Shown here: positions 12,742 through 24,020 of the stretch, one piece after another | Numbering within the stretch: the stretch's first letter is position 1 | Layout of the letters: each line of letters opens with the position of its first letter | From: Rhizophagus clarus | Taxonomy: Eukaryota; Glomeromycota; Glomeromycetes; Glomerales; Glomeraceae | Reading direction: 5' to 3' | Assembly: GCA_015698045.1 (NCBI GenBank) | Contig: BLAL01000242.1 | Coordinates: 1,493,001-1,557,000, forward strand | DNA: 64,000 nucleotides | The notes under the pieces: model-generated | The model's database searches: none | Told to the model about the DNA's origin: nothing | Seen by the model: only the letters and a program-made list of their open reading frames with translations | Made by a program: the position numbers and the translations under genes

Positions 12742-12766
12742 AATAAATAAATAAATAAATAAATAA
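12742..12766. repeat. (AAAT)n microsatellite
   Basis: Tandem AAAT/TAAA tetranucleotides followed by GCTATCCG. The same motif recurs at 44,670-44,708. Confidence 0.85.
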
Positions 12767-14524
12767 GCTATCCGAGAAACTAATCGCATACATTTACTAG
12801 AATAATTTATTTCATACTCATTATATACCTAGATCAAAATTTCTTTCTCCAACAAATTTTGCGATATAGTGATAGGTAAATTACTAGAGCGATACCAAAG
12901 CGTACTCAAAGGCAAGAAAGGTCCAAAATCTTCTGCGTGATTCTCCACAGTAGTATGTTGTTTTCCATGTGTGTGCACGATTAGGCGCTAAAATCACTGA
13001 TTACTCTTTCAAATTAAAATTCAGAATAACTGAGATTGTAAACCAAATTATTTACAATAAAGTTTTTTGCGATTAAAATATGGACGTAATGTTTAAAAAG
13101 ATGAAGATAGTTAGTTAATATTGATGTTTAAAAATACTTATTTACAAAAAAAAAAAAACTTACTCAATATAAAATCGTTCAACTATAAGTTAGCAAATTT
13201 TCTAATAAAAATATTTTGAGGATTTTTAAAAATACTTCCAAATCATTCATATTAATTTAAGAGCCAAATTAAATATTCTAATTTATATAGAAGAATTCGC
13301 CCTAAATTCTGTAATCGTCTGATAGTACGTCCTCCAACTTTGATTTCGATAATTCAAATCGCTTTAAAGATGTGCTCTTAATAATATATAAAATTAAATC
13401 CAATTAATGCTTTTATCTATTTAAAATACATACTTGGGACGCAATTGACAGCAATAGATAGTGATATCCCATCATGAAAATAGAGGATCGCCATACAGAT
13501 TCCAATCAGCTTATTAGTTTCCTCCCTTTGACATAATAATAAATACAGATCAATCTCGGTTCATCACCAAAAAATTAAAGTCCGTAGAGCACCTGTAATT
13601 TGTACAAATTTATCAGATATTAGAATAACTTGTTTAAAGGTCAACTGATGAATGTAAGCATTACAACTATCTTTAAAGTTTCTACGTTCCACCAGTTGCC
13701 GTAATTTAGCATCGAATTAAATTAATTCCTTAGTGACTATTATTAAAATTTTATACCCTATCTAAATCAGAACACAAATTAAATTGGACATTTGTATAGT
13801 AAATTTATTTAAATGGTGGACTTTTTCTGATATCATACAACGCCATATTTTCAACAAACTCAAAATAAAAAGAAATTTTTATTACATTACCTATTCATTT
13901 TACATTCATACCAGAACGAACTGAATTCTCACTTGTAACTGTAATTGTTTCGCGTTAAGTGTTCTTTGGAATTTTATAATTTATTGATAAATTTTGTAAT
14001 TGATAAAGCTCGATTTAAGGTATGGAAATGTGAGTTAAAACTTTGTTTCAAAAACAAATTTGCGAATTTATACTTTTGCCGAGGTCGTACAGAGACGTTT
14101 TTTTTTTTTGTGTTCCAGCCTTCCAGGTTTGTGGCGCAGGGAGCCGATTGTGATGCAACAAACAAATGCGGTTTAAATAACGTTACCCTTTTGGAAATGA
14201 TCAACAAAGAGACAATTCTTTTTTTAAAATTGCTACGCCATGCAGAAAAGGGGTGCGAAAAGTGATAGGATGTCGATATTTTAAAAGGAAATAAATTTCC
14301 GATCGGGTAGAGTTATTTTTAGATAATAAAAAATAACAACCTCCCTATTAGGTAATGAATAGAGAAAAAAAAAAATTAGAAATTACCTACATAAAAGAGC
14401 CACATTTGTCTTTAAAATTAATGTAGTGAATCCGTTTCACACACCAATGATCTAATGATCTCATTATAATAATAACAAACGTAAATCTTTTTGAATATAA
14501 ATATAGGCTAAAAATCCTCCTTAA

Positions 14525-14551
14525 TTTTTTTTTTTTTTTTTTTTTTTTTTT
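14525..14551. repeat. Poly-T tract just upstream of an F-box start codon
   Basis: 27 consecutive T, ending 22 nt before the ATG at 14,574. A comparable T-rich tract precedes the paralogue at 18,814. It may be part of a nucleosome-excluding promoter element or simply 5'-UTR sequence. Confidence 0.8.
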
Positions 14552-14573
14552 GTGATAGCATAAAAATAAAAAT

Positions 14574-16193
14574 ATGGCATCAAATTTATTACCAGAATGT
14601 TTAGAAAAAATTTTCACGGATCTTCTCAACCCTATCAAACCCATTTTTTCTAATTCCGTTGAAACTTGTGAAATAAAAGATTTATATTCATGTACATTGG
14701 TATCACGATATTGGTGTCAAATTTCAACGCCAATTTTATATTCTTCACCATTTCATCATTTTCGTCATTTAAAAGGCGGTAAAAAACCTCAAATGGGGAA
14801 AGACTTTCAAGATTATTACAAATTAATCAGAACGTTATTAACTTGTATTCCATGTTCTGAAATAGAAGAGATAGTTAAATTTGTTTGTGAAAAAGGATCA
14901 ACTATCGAACTCATTGGATCAACAGGTTCACCAACATTTAATTATGTTAAATTTATTCGTGAATTACATTTTGACGAAAAATTCTTTCTGAATCATGGTA
15001 AAGAGATTTGGAATCCTTCTTATATTCTTATTAAAGATCCGGATACGATTAACTCTAAATTATACGATTCAATAATCAATCATCTTGTTAAATATTTATT
15101 TAAAAATTGTAATAGTTTAATAAGGTTGGAAATTTTACGCAAAAGATTACAAGTTGATCTAATGAAATCATTAGCAAAGGACAGATTAAATGGATTAAAA
15201 AAATTAACTTTAAAAGAACCTGGAAAAGTAAGATATGAAAATGATGAAATGGCCAGTATAATACAATATTACATTATCTTATCTACAGCAACCTCAAACT
15301 TAGAAATCCTCCATAATAACGAAATCATATCTCACGAACATGCAAATGCATTATCATCATTAATTTCTGCGCAAAAAAAATTAAAACATATTATATTATC
15401 AGATGATTTAAGAGCTATCGTAACCAATTTTCAATTATCTGGATGGTACAATATTGTGTTTAATTCATTAAGTACACAAAAAGGATGGTTAGAAAGATTG
15501 GAATTGATTTCCTTATCTTTTGAAGATATTAATAACGAGGCAATAAATTCATTATGTACGCTTAAACAACTTAAGGAGTTAAGATTTGAAATGTGCAAAT
15601 TTCTTAGGGTAAATCTATTACAGGATTGGACAGAAAGTTTATCAAATCTTAAAGTTCTTGAATATAAAGCCTTTTCACCATCATATTACACATATGATTT
15701 TGAATTTTTAACATTAATCTTTAAATCTTGTTCAAACACATTAAAAAAATTAGTATTAGATTATAATAGAACTATTGATCAAGAGATGAGTTTAGTCAAA
15801 GATATTTTAATACATTCACAATTTCTAACTCATTTAGAATTACCTCAGATATTTCCACATGAGCTAAGGAATATATTTAAATCATGTACGGAACTTGTTT
15901 ATTTTAGCCTTATTTTAGCATATCATGGGGGATGGGAACCAGTTTTAGGGCATATAGGTAAATATGTTCCTAATAGCGTAGAAATGATTCAATTTAGAGA
16001 GATGGAATTTTTGGAGATAACTAGTAAAACATTTCAATATTTTTTAGAGGGGTGTGTAAATAATAATGGTAGTAAATTAAAGCTTTTAGAAATTACTGGA
16101 AAGTGTAATTTGAGCAAAGATTTTTTTGATGCCGCAACACATTCTAAAGTACAATTAATTAAATCGGGAACACGTGGTAGAGAATCTTGTTAA
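14574..16193 (+). CDS. F-box/leucine-rich protein, subfamily A (539 aa)
   Basis: Intact single-exon ORF starting MASNLLPECLEKIFTDLLN, an F-box-type opening, followed by DLYSCTLVSRYWCQISTPIL and the family motif SPFHHFRHL (residues about 35-65). Irregular leucine-rich repeats follow, with regularly recurring segments such as LKHIILSDDL, LKELRFEMCKF, LKKLVLDYN and FLTHLELPQIFP, and a conserved C-terminal LKLLEITGKCN. The predicted role is substrate adaptor of an SCF E3 ligase; the target is unknown. Relative to 3,109 and 18,814 it has a different C-terminus (SGTRGRESC) and a more basic central region. The ATG lies immediately after a long T tract and matches the start of its paralogues. No intron is seen. 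Confidence 0.9.
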   Translation: MASNLLPECLEKIFTDLLNPIKPIFSNSVETCEIKDLYSCTLVSRYWCQISTPILYSSPFHHFRHLKGGKKPQMGKDFQDYYKLIRTLLTCIPCSEIEEIVKFVCEKGSTIELIGSTGSPTFNYVKFIRELHFDEKFFLNHGKEIWNPSYILIKDPDTINSKLYDSIINHLVKYLFKNCNSLIRLEILRKRLQVDLMKSLAKDRLNGLKKLTLKEPGKVRYENDEMASIIQYYIILSTATSNLEILHNNEIISHEHANALSSLISAQKKLKHIILSDDLRAIVTNFQLSGWYNIVFNSLSTQKGWLERLELISLSFEDINNEAINSLCTLKQLKELRFEMCKFLRVNLLQDWTESLSNLKVLEYKAFSPSYYTYDFEFLTLIFKSCSNTLKKLVLDYNRTIDQEMSLVKDILIHSQFLTHLELPQIFPHELRNIFKSCTELVYFSLILAYHGGWEPVLGHIGKYVPNSVEMIQFREMEFLEITSKTFQYFLEGCVNNNGSKLKLLEITGKCNLSKDFFDAATHSKVQLIKSGTRGRESC

Positions 16194-17558
16194 CGTTAAC
16201 ACATCATCTAGATTAAATAATTTTAGTTATAAATAATACATGTCATGTGATAAAGCCCGCTCATTTTTACATAACCTAATAAAACGTATAATGTTGTTTA
16301 AAAATAATATTATTATTATCTGTTATTACATAAAATAATCAGGAGCTCGGGACTTCCATCATTCCCATGGAATTGCCAACATTTATTACAATAATTTCAT
16401 TTGATGCGAATACTGCGCTAGCCGCTAGGGTTCGTCATTGTGAAGTACAGTATAAAAGGAAATCTTTGAATGTTAATCCGATGATTGATCAGTACTTAAT
16501 AAGTAAAATCGTATAATAGGGAATTTATAGAATGAGTCTATCAAACTTGTTTATACCTGATATTCAGGAATAAAACCGGTTTTTTAGATTCATTGACGGC
16601 TATCTTATGAACTTTTCCATTTCTGTTCGTTCTCTGAAAAAATTATCATAAATAAGGCTCGATCACCTGTTGTTTTTTATTTGGCCCCCCCAAACTAATA
16701 AATAAGCTAACTTTATTTCACGTCTTCACCCTCCAAGTATCTTTTAAGATTTCGTAAAGAACTCTTTGAAATTAATTTGTTTGTAAGTAAATGAATAAAT
16801 GTCCAAGGAGTCATCTGTCAATTTATTATAAATATATTTTAAATTTTATATAATCTATTTTAAATTCATATTGACCAAATTTAATACTATTAAATACAGC
16901 ATATAGGTAAACATATCCAAGGATGATATTATGAAACTTAAAATCAAGGGAAAAAAGTGTATTCTTGGACAAAATGATAATATCATAAAGATCAAATTAT
17001 CTAACTTATAGTAATTTTATCCAATGACATTAATAGTTAGTTTTTTAGATTCCAAAGAGCTCTTTGTGATCATTTATCATAATCTATTAAATTGATGACA
17101 GATATGGAACTGCACCAATGCACCATGATTTGAAATTCTGTTAAATGACCGGCAACAAATTGGTGAAGAATCCAAGTCGTATTGATTGCGCAATTAAAAG
17201 AAACCAAAGAAGTTCAGGTAAGGGGTAGAATGTTTTAATTTCAGAAGGGTATTGCATAAGTCATAACTTTATAAGGGATGAGATGCATCTCATTTGCCGA
17301 TATGTAATAGTTAATGACGTAAAAAAGCCCATAACCTGTTTTTTTACCTGTATTCCATTCAAACCTTTTATTATAAATATTTAGATAATGTGATAATGTG
17401 CAACCTTTCCGATTTATTTATCTATGGGAATTTTTTAAGAATGGTATATAATGAAGAATTACGCTCCTGACCAAAAAAAAAAAAAAATTTTACAAAATTG
17501 AACGACATACCGATATATCAAGATATACCAACCTTTAACCGCATTTTCATAGAAATAA
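16194..17558. other. Intergenic region between F-box gene and small two-exon gene
   Basis: No supportable gene. A short peptide beginning MTGNKLVKNPSR can be read from 17,144 and stops at a splice-donor-like GTAAGG (17,219), so it could be an upstream exon of the gene at 17,559, but I found no in-frame junction. The rest is AT-rich. Confidence 0.4.
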
Positions 17559-18002
17559 ATGGTTGAAAAGGACGTATTTTTCAATTTGTGGATGAGATTA
17601 AAAAGCGACTACGAAGATGCCTTTAAAATCATGGATAATGGCACAATTCGTGCTACAAATGATAGCATTATGAAGTATGAATATAATACTACTACTAATA
17701 AAAATTCAACTTAACGTAGGATTTTCTAATAACATTTAGAATTTCTTAGAGTGCAAGGATTTTTAATACGTTACCATAGTGTTCTCAGGTCCGAAGGACT
17801 TGAAGTAAGAGAACTTGACTTAGAAAGTGCCGGTCGCAGAGAAATAGAAGTTATAAATAAAACAAAAAAAGAGATGATTAAACTAGCTCTCGTAACCAAT
17901 CCAATATACATTAAAGCGTGTAAAGCATTGGACACCCAACCGAATCCAGACCTTTTTCCTGCTAAATTTACTGATATCCCAAATTCCCCAAAATCAATTT
18001 AG
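17559..18002 (+). CDS. Small two-exon hypothetical protein (122 aa)
   Basis: Exon 1 is 17559-17674 and exon 2 is 17750-18002, with a 75-nt intron beginning GTATGAAT and ending TTTCTTAG and carrying a CTAAT branch-like site. The frame is open across the junction (DSIM|KVQGFL). The product is charged and soluble-looking: it begins MVEKDVFFNLWMRLKSDYED, has a likely amphipathic helix around LEVRELDLESAGRREIEV, and ends with a proline-rich tail (DTQPNPDLFPAKF). I do not recognise the family. Base composition is more balanced than the surroundings, which supports real coding. It lies between two subfamily-A F-box genes on the same strand. Further upstream exons cannot be excluded. Confidence 0.5.
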
Positions 18003-18766
18003 AGTTTTCAAACATTTGTATAATTTTTCTTTCTTTATTCTTTTTTTCTTTTTTTTTTGTGTGTGTATAATCTTAGAACCGCATCCTTAACATAAGGTGG
18101 AATGTAGAGATGTATCTCAAACCGAGGGTGAACATACTTGTTTTTCAGTTCTTTCATGCTTTTTCACTCCGTTTGTTGTAAATTTTGTCTTGAAAAGGTA
18201 TGTCATTACATTTTATCTTTTATCTTTAATTTGTTTATTGTTGAAAATAAATTTTCAAGTATTATTCATACTAAAATCTTTCTTACTGAAACTTAGGACG
18301 GGAAATGTATATATATTTTTGACAACAGCCTTATAGAAGTTTATATAGATTTATTAGTTTGTGTTTATTAGTAACTGTCTGGCTCAAATTTTAAGTGAGA
18401 CTATTTTTTTCTTTGAACTTTTAAAATAATAAACAATATATTAAAAAATTAAACACCCGTCTTACGTTAAAATGATTTTATTTATCCTTAAAAAGTTACT
18501 TTTAATTCAATACTTCTTTCTACTGTAGTACCCCTTTGAACTGGCCGGCATTATGCACTAACACGTGATGACGTGACAGTTAATGGAAATAGTAAAGAGA
18601 TGGGTGTGACAGTTGTGACAAATAAAAAAATAGATCACGTGATAAAGAATTCTGTCGGAGAAATAGATCGTTGTTAAATTTAGCTAAATGTGAATAAGCT
18701 CATTTACATGGCGAATATTTTTGCAACGTTTCTCAAAACTTTTTTTTTTTCGATTTGCTCTTTTCT

Positions 18767-18798
<32 letters not shown>

Positions 18799-18813
18799 CC
18801 TTGTGCATAAACT
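18003..18813 (+). promoter_or_regulatory. Upstream region of the third subfamily-A F-box gene
   Basis: No gene. Two CACGTG palindromes (18562-18567 and 18636-18641) sit within 260 bp of the start at 18,814, with a nearby half-repeat TGACAGTT/GTGACAGTTGTGACA. T-rich tracts at about 18,740-18,800 abut the start codon. The CACGTG pair resembles bHLH-type sites; function is inferred only. Confidence 0.35.
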
Positions 18814-20418
18814 ATGACGGCATCATTTTTAATTCCAGAATGCCTAGAAAAAATATTCTCAAACCTTCTTGATGAAAATCTTTCTCGTAATATTCAAACC
18901 CGTATTTCAACTAAAGATTTATATTCTTGTACATTAGTATCAAGACATTGGTGTAGAATATCGACACCATTTTTATATGCTTATCCATTTCATCGTTTTC
19001 GTCATTTAGCATATTTAGATTTTTATCTTGATGAAGAAGCAATCTCATATTTTAAATTGATTCGTACATTATTAAATTGTATTCCAAAAATTGAAATAGA
19101 ACAAATTATAACATCCAATAATAATAAAGAAATTTCTTTCACGCATACATTAACTACATTTAATTATGTTACTTTTATTCGTGGATTAATTTTTGATCAA
19201 TTATTATTTAATACACGTAAATTATTATATTATCAAGAAATTTGGCTTCCAATTTATAATAATGATAATATTAAAATGGAATTTAATCAATTCACTAAAA
19301 TTTCAATTCCAATAATGAATCATTTAATAAAATTCTTGTGTAAACATTGTTATAATTTAACAATATTAGAATTTCCATTTACTATACAAAATAATGAATT
19401 ATTTTATAATATGATTGAATTATTAACTACTATTAAAGATAAAAATGAAAGAAATAAATTAAATAATTTAAGAAATTTATATTATATTGATAATATTAAT
19501 AGACATGATGAATTACCTGATCTTTATTTGGCTCTAACGAATAATGTTTATAATCTTGAATTAATTTATCATGAAAAAATTGATTCTATTGAAAAAGCGA
19601 ATTCATTATCAAAATTTATTTCCTTACAAAGAAATTTACAACATATTATATTATGTGAAGATGAATTGGCTTCATTATTTTATATATTTGATGATATTAA
19701 TATTGATTATTATTATAGTATCGTATTTAATTCATTATCAACTCAATGTAAAAGTTTAAGAATATTGGAATTTATTAATTTATCATTTAATGAAATAGAT
19801 GAAAAAGCTTTAATTTCTTTATGTTCACTTAAGAATATTAAAGAATTAAAATTATATGAATGTGATTGGATAAATGATAATTTATGTTCTTGGGCGAATA
19901 ATTTAAGAAATCTTGAAGTACTTGAATATGTATTAAATTATAGTAGAATTTTTCCTGAAAATTTTTTAATTCAATTAATCAAATTTTCTTTTAAAGATTT
20001 AATTAAATTAGTATTATATTATAAAAGGGAACAAGATCAAGGATTTCGATTAATTGAAAATATTTCATTATATTCTCATTCATTAATACATTTAGAATTA
20101 CCTAAAATTTTTCCAAATGAATTAATTTCTATTTTTAAATCATGTATTAAATTAATTTACCTTAGTGCCATATTATCTGGTGATAGATCATGGGATGAAA
20201 ATTTTAGGATTTTGGGTAAATTCATTCCTAAAAGATTACAAAAAATTCGTTTTAAAAAGATGGATCATTTTGTGTTTAGTAGCAATGAATTAAAATGTTT
20301 CCTAGAAGAATGTGTAAATAGTAATAGCGAATTAAAATATTTAGAAATTAGTGGGAAATGTAATGTTAATCAAGAGTATTTTAATGTTGCTAATCAATTT
20401 GAAATACATTTAATTTAA
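18814..20418 (+). CDS. F-box/leucine-rich protein, subfamily A (534 aa)
   Basis: Intact ORF beginning MTASFLIPECLEKIFSNLLD, with the F-box core continuing as DLYSCTLVSRHWCRISTPFL and AYPFHRFRHL. The body has irregular leucine-rich repeats (LQHIILCED, LRILEFINLSF, IKELKLYECDW, LIHLELPKIFP) ending in LKYLEISGKCNVNQEYF. By eye it is closest to the minus-strand gene at 3,109 (shared SLCSLKNIKELKL and ELPKFP-like segments). Predicted SCF substrate adaptor with unknown target. Codon use is extremely AT-rich in the LRR part, more so than in the gene at 14,574, suggesting recent relaxed evolution. The start is fixed by alignment with the paralogues and by the T tract before it. Confidence 0.9.
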   Translation: MTASFLIPECLEKIFSNLLDENLSRNIQTRISTKDLYSCTLVSRHWCRISTPFLYAYPFHRFRHLAYLDFYLDEEAISYFKLIRTLLNCIPKIEIEQIITSNNNKEISFTHTLTTFNYVTFIRGLIFDQLLFNTRKLLYYQEIWLPIYNNDNIKMEFNQFTKISIPIMNHLIKFLCKHCYNLTILEFPFTIQNNELFYNMIELLTTIKDKNERNKLNNLRNLYYIDNINRHDELPDLYLALTNNVYNLELIYHEKIDSIEKANSLSKFISLQRNLQHIILCEDELASLFYIFDDINIDYYYSIVFNSLSTQCKSLRILEFINLSFNEIDEKALISLCSLKNIKELKLYECDWINDNLCSWANNLRNLEVLEYVLNYSRIFPENFLIQLIKFSFKDLIKLVLYYKREQDQGFRLIENISLYSHSLIHLELPKIFPNELISIFKSCIKLIYLSAILSGDRSWDENFRILGKFIPKRLQKIRFKKMDHFVFSSNELKCFLEECVNSNSELKYLEISGKCNVNQEYFNVANQFEIHLI

Positions 20419-22649
20419 TATTTTGTTTTGCTGGTTCGGAACATATTTTATTTTATTTTATTTTTAACGGTGGGTACCACATATACATTAATTACACATG
20501 TAAGATAAATCTAAATGTAATAAAAAAAATTTCTGTAGAACTGTCGCCATGACAGAGGACCCAGGTGATAGCAACGTAACCCATTCAGGGTGGTTCGGAA
20601 CATAGTTTGTATTATATATTTAAATAATAAAGTATTCACTTCATCACGTGAGTTTACTTTGCACAGTATATGACATATGACAGGATGATAAGTGAATAAG
20701 TGAATCGGTCTTGTAAATTTTTAATGCAGTTTGTCGCGTCACGTAACGTCAGATATTGCATATTTCGGCTCTTTATTTACGTTAAATCGTCGCGTTTTTA
20801 ACAAATTTTACATTTTTCGTATTGTTATCTGCATTTACCACTTAAATCACTACTAGATTATGGCACCACGTTAACCCATAACTTGTTAATTTAAACAATA
20901 ATTTCAAATTATTTTGTTTAAGATCATAATTAAGTTATAAATGCTTAATTTTAATATTTTCATTGTGAATTATTATCTTTTTAGTTTTTATCATCCTTTG
21001 AATTTTATTAAAAGCGTTGAAATTTATAGCATTAAATCATAGAATATAAATACAGTCAGTTTAATATTTTTACATCATTAACTTTTTGAAATTAATTTAA
21101 ATTTGTAAATCATTTTTTTATTCTTCTAAAGAATAACCTTTGAAAATAAAAATATACTTCTTTGTCCAAGAACAACAAAGTTACTTGTAAACACATTTTC
21201 ATCCAGATGAAACTTTTATTCATTATTGGTTTTTTAGCGAAACTCAACTATCAAGCATTTTGGGCAGCCGGTCAATGATGAGAAATAGAGAATAAACATT
21301 TCATCCTTAATTATCTGCGTGGAACAATGTTACCAAAAAAAAAAAAAATTAAATACGTGCTTAGTTAAAATGATGGTGAAAAAAATATACATAAGAAAAT
21401 CCTTCCGCCAGTTTCTCTAAATTATTTTTTAAAATTGTATATATCAATAACAAATGAGGTCGTTAACAAAGTAAAATTTCTTGGAGAGTAAAGAAAGAAT
21501 AAATTTTGTTTGAAAGATATGATAAATTGTTGTCCAAGGATTACAAAATTTAGCGCGAAGTCCTTATCCACCAAAGAAAATTCCGATTCCACATATTTGC
21601 GATCAAGATGCTATCTATAACTTTTGTTCTTATTAATTCATTGCAATTACCATTATTTTCAAGAAACAGATAATCTAAAGGAAATAAAGTCCCTTTTCAA
21701 ATTTTAAATATCAATAACCTCTATATTAAATCAATTTATTTTATAAAATTATGACTTTTTTTCTGAATAAATGGAGTACTTACAAATTGTGTCAATTCCA
21801 CTTTTCGTATAAAAAAAATTATCGATCGATCATAAAGCCAACGGTTTTGTACTTGTGATTCATATTATTTTTCGCACAACCAGAAATAAATTTGTTTCTG
21901 GCAAATTGATAAAATCATTCCATTAGAAACAAGTTTAGCATAAATTTCACGAGACAGAAGATTAATAAATTTTTAACAGAATCTGATACAGAATGATTTA
22001 AAGAGTAAAGTGATTTTTATTATGAATGACATGAATCTGAAGATGCTCGCTGCTATATCAATAGTAAATTTTTGTCAGCTGCTTCTTATTCTCTTATTAC
22101 CCTTTAAAATTTCAAACTAGGAGATGTTACTGATTTACAAATGAATTTCATGTTCATAGTCTTCTACTTTTTGACAAGACTTTGTAATCAAATTATAAAG
22201 TGAGATTGGTTGAAATTTATATAATTGATATATGGTAATACGATCTTGATCCGATAACTAAATATTTGAAATTAAAAAGGTTTTAAAAAAAAGTCAGAAA
22301 ACATATTTCTTATTCAATCATAAAAAAAGTTTATGACCCCAATGAGTCCGAAGATTTTTTTTTAAAGCTAACCTTGAGATGAACAAAAAACTAAATATTT
22401 TATTGTATGATAATAATAATTGGAACAATCCGAATTCTTGGAATATCTGCCTTGAATTTCTCGTTTTTGGTAATAAATTCAGGAACGTTACAAACTTACA
22501 CTCGGTGATGACATATAGGCTTTGGTTACACTGTGAGATGTATTGTTGGAATGTGGTTTGTTGAGATATTCAAACAGTTCGTTATAGCTGGTGCGAAAAA
22601 AATTATAAATTTTCTTTAAGTTAGTGATATCCAGCCTACTGATTTATAA
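20419..22649. other. Intergenic AT-rich stretch
   Basis: No gene is seen. The 13-mer GGTTCGGAACATA occurs twice (about 20,432 and 20,591) in otherwise different sequence. One CACGTG lies at 20645-20650. A 61-codon ORF at 22379-22564 has no recognisable motif and may be the outermost remnant of the transposase relic that follows. Confidence 0.4.
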
Positions 22650-24020
22650 TCACCACATTAGAAGATGCTTCAAGTGATTCAGAAAGTGAAATTGTCGATT
22701 CGCTTGCCAAATAATTAAGAAGATAAATAATTTAAAAGAAGAGTTAGAAAAACAATACAATCAACAGTTATTGAGTATAGAGCAATGAATATCTTACCTT
22801 GATCAGTTCGGAGGTTGTTAAAAGAATTTTTATTAACGGTGATGCATGGAAAACACGACAAATTAGAAATCTTGTCAAATACTAGCTACTTAATAAACTT
22901 CCAGTATCGAGACAGGGAAAATACCATGATAAAGGTATAGCAGAAAGCTGTCATCAAAAACAAGATTTTAACACATTTAAAATTCGTTGGATATGAACGA
23001 TTTTCTACAATTTGAATCACTAAAGAGCTTTTATGACTGCAACAAGATATAAGTGATTCAAACAACGTGTAATGTAAATGTTGATATTATTATTTATATT
23101 TATAAAGGGCTAAAAGTTCTCGATCATTCATTCCAACAATATCATCGTGGAATATACTATAATGGACATGAAAAAGAGCAATATCGAATGAAATTTTTAG
23201 AAAAAATATTTGAACACTAAATATGAGGGCGAATCTATGGTTCGAATACGAAGAATCTTGTAGTTCATGATCAAGGCGTTTTCTATTCAAATGATGGAAA
23301 ACGTAGGTTATGGACTAAAAATGGTGAGATGCCGCTACGTTAGTTTACATACAACACATGATTTGGATCGCGTCTAAAGAACATACAATAATAATAAATT
23401 TTTTTCGTAGATTTATGATTTCTCATATTCTCGCATAGTTAGTGAATTTTTAACTGAAGTTGATAGACATCTCATTTTACAGCAAAGTGATATAAAAAAT
23501 CATCCATGTGTACCTGAAGAAGCACGATGTTACTTAAAACCTGGCATGAATCAAGAGGCGGATCAATTCGGATCATCATCTCAGCAAATTGACTGTGTTT
23601 GCTTTTGATAATAGCTCTGCCTTTTAGCGAAGATGCTTTAATTGCGAACAACCAATTATGCGGGACACCTACTTTGTGGCTAAATATTCAACCACAATCT
23701 AAGCACTGCAATATCATGATGAGAAACTTCGTGGAAAAACCTAAGGGATATTAATGGATGCGAAAAAACGGTCATCTGGAATAAATTCAAAGTGCACGTG
23801 ATTGAAACTTAATTTTTCTGCTCAAAAAGGTGTTATTGAGGAATTAATTGAAAACGCAGGAAATACTAAATTTTTTTCCCTAAATTTCACCGTAAATTAA
23901 ATTTTATTGATAGATATTCACGAAAAAATTGTTATGAAAGGTGGTTCCTGAAAGTCTTGATAAGGTAAACTTATCAACTACTATTAGAAAGTTCTCAAGA
24001 TAGGAAGGGTATTTATGGTT
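22650..24020 (+). pseudogene. Decayed DDE-superfamily transposase
   Basis: Several blocks of a DDE transposase can be read in different plus-strand frames in the correct order: an acidic/coiled-coil N-terminus (about 22,660-22,790), a helix-turn-helix-like part with KTRQIRNL (about 22,850), HDQGVFYSNDGKRRLW (about 23,260-23,310, containing the first catalytic Asp), CYLKPGMNQEA (about 23,530), FAFDNSS (about 23,600, second Asp), GVIEELIENAG (about 23,830) and FHRKLNFI (about 23,890; the third acidic residue reads Asp here), then TIRKFSR near 23,980. Stops and shifts separate the blocks, so it is dead. The assignment rests on my memory of a DDE endonuclease family abundant in Rhizophagus. I saw no terminal inverted repeats. 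Confidence 0.75.

Larger units (their letters stand above)
9191..14524. other. Gene-poor stretch of about 5.3 kb
   Basis: No intact gene can be supported. The longest ORFs (10744-10935, 11310-11525, 13945-14265) show no motif I recognise. Some minus-strand fragments between 10.5 and 12.0 kb read like short coding relics (for example a stretch with KEKINVEKKEHEFGN near 11.5 kb), broken by stops, so an old decayed gene or element is possible. Poly-T and AATA microsatellites are listed separately. Confidence 0.5.

Noticed and set aside
13945..14265. 106-codon ORF upstream of an F-box gene
   Set aside because: No motif or homologue recognised, contains a homopolymer-coded Phe run; a spliced alternative is possible but unsupported.
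18690..18872. 60-codon ORF overlapping the start of the 18,814 gene
   Set aside because: Its centre is a homopolymer-coded Phe run and it overlaps the real F-box start in another frame.
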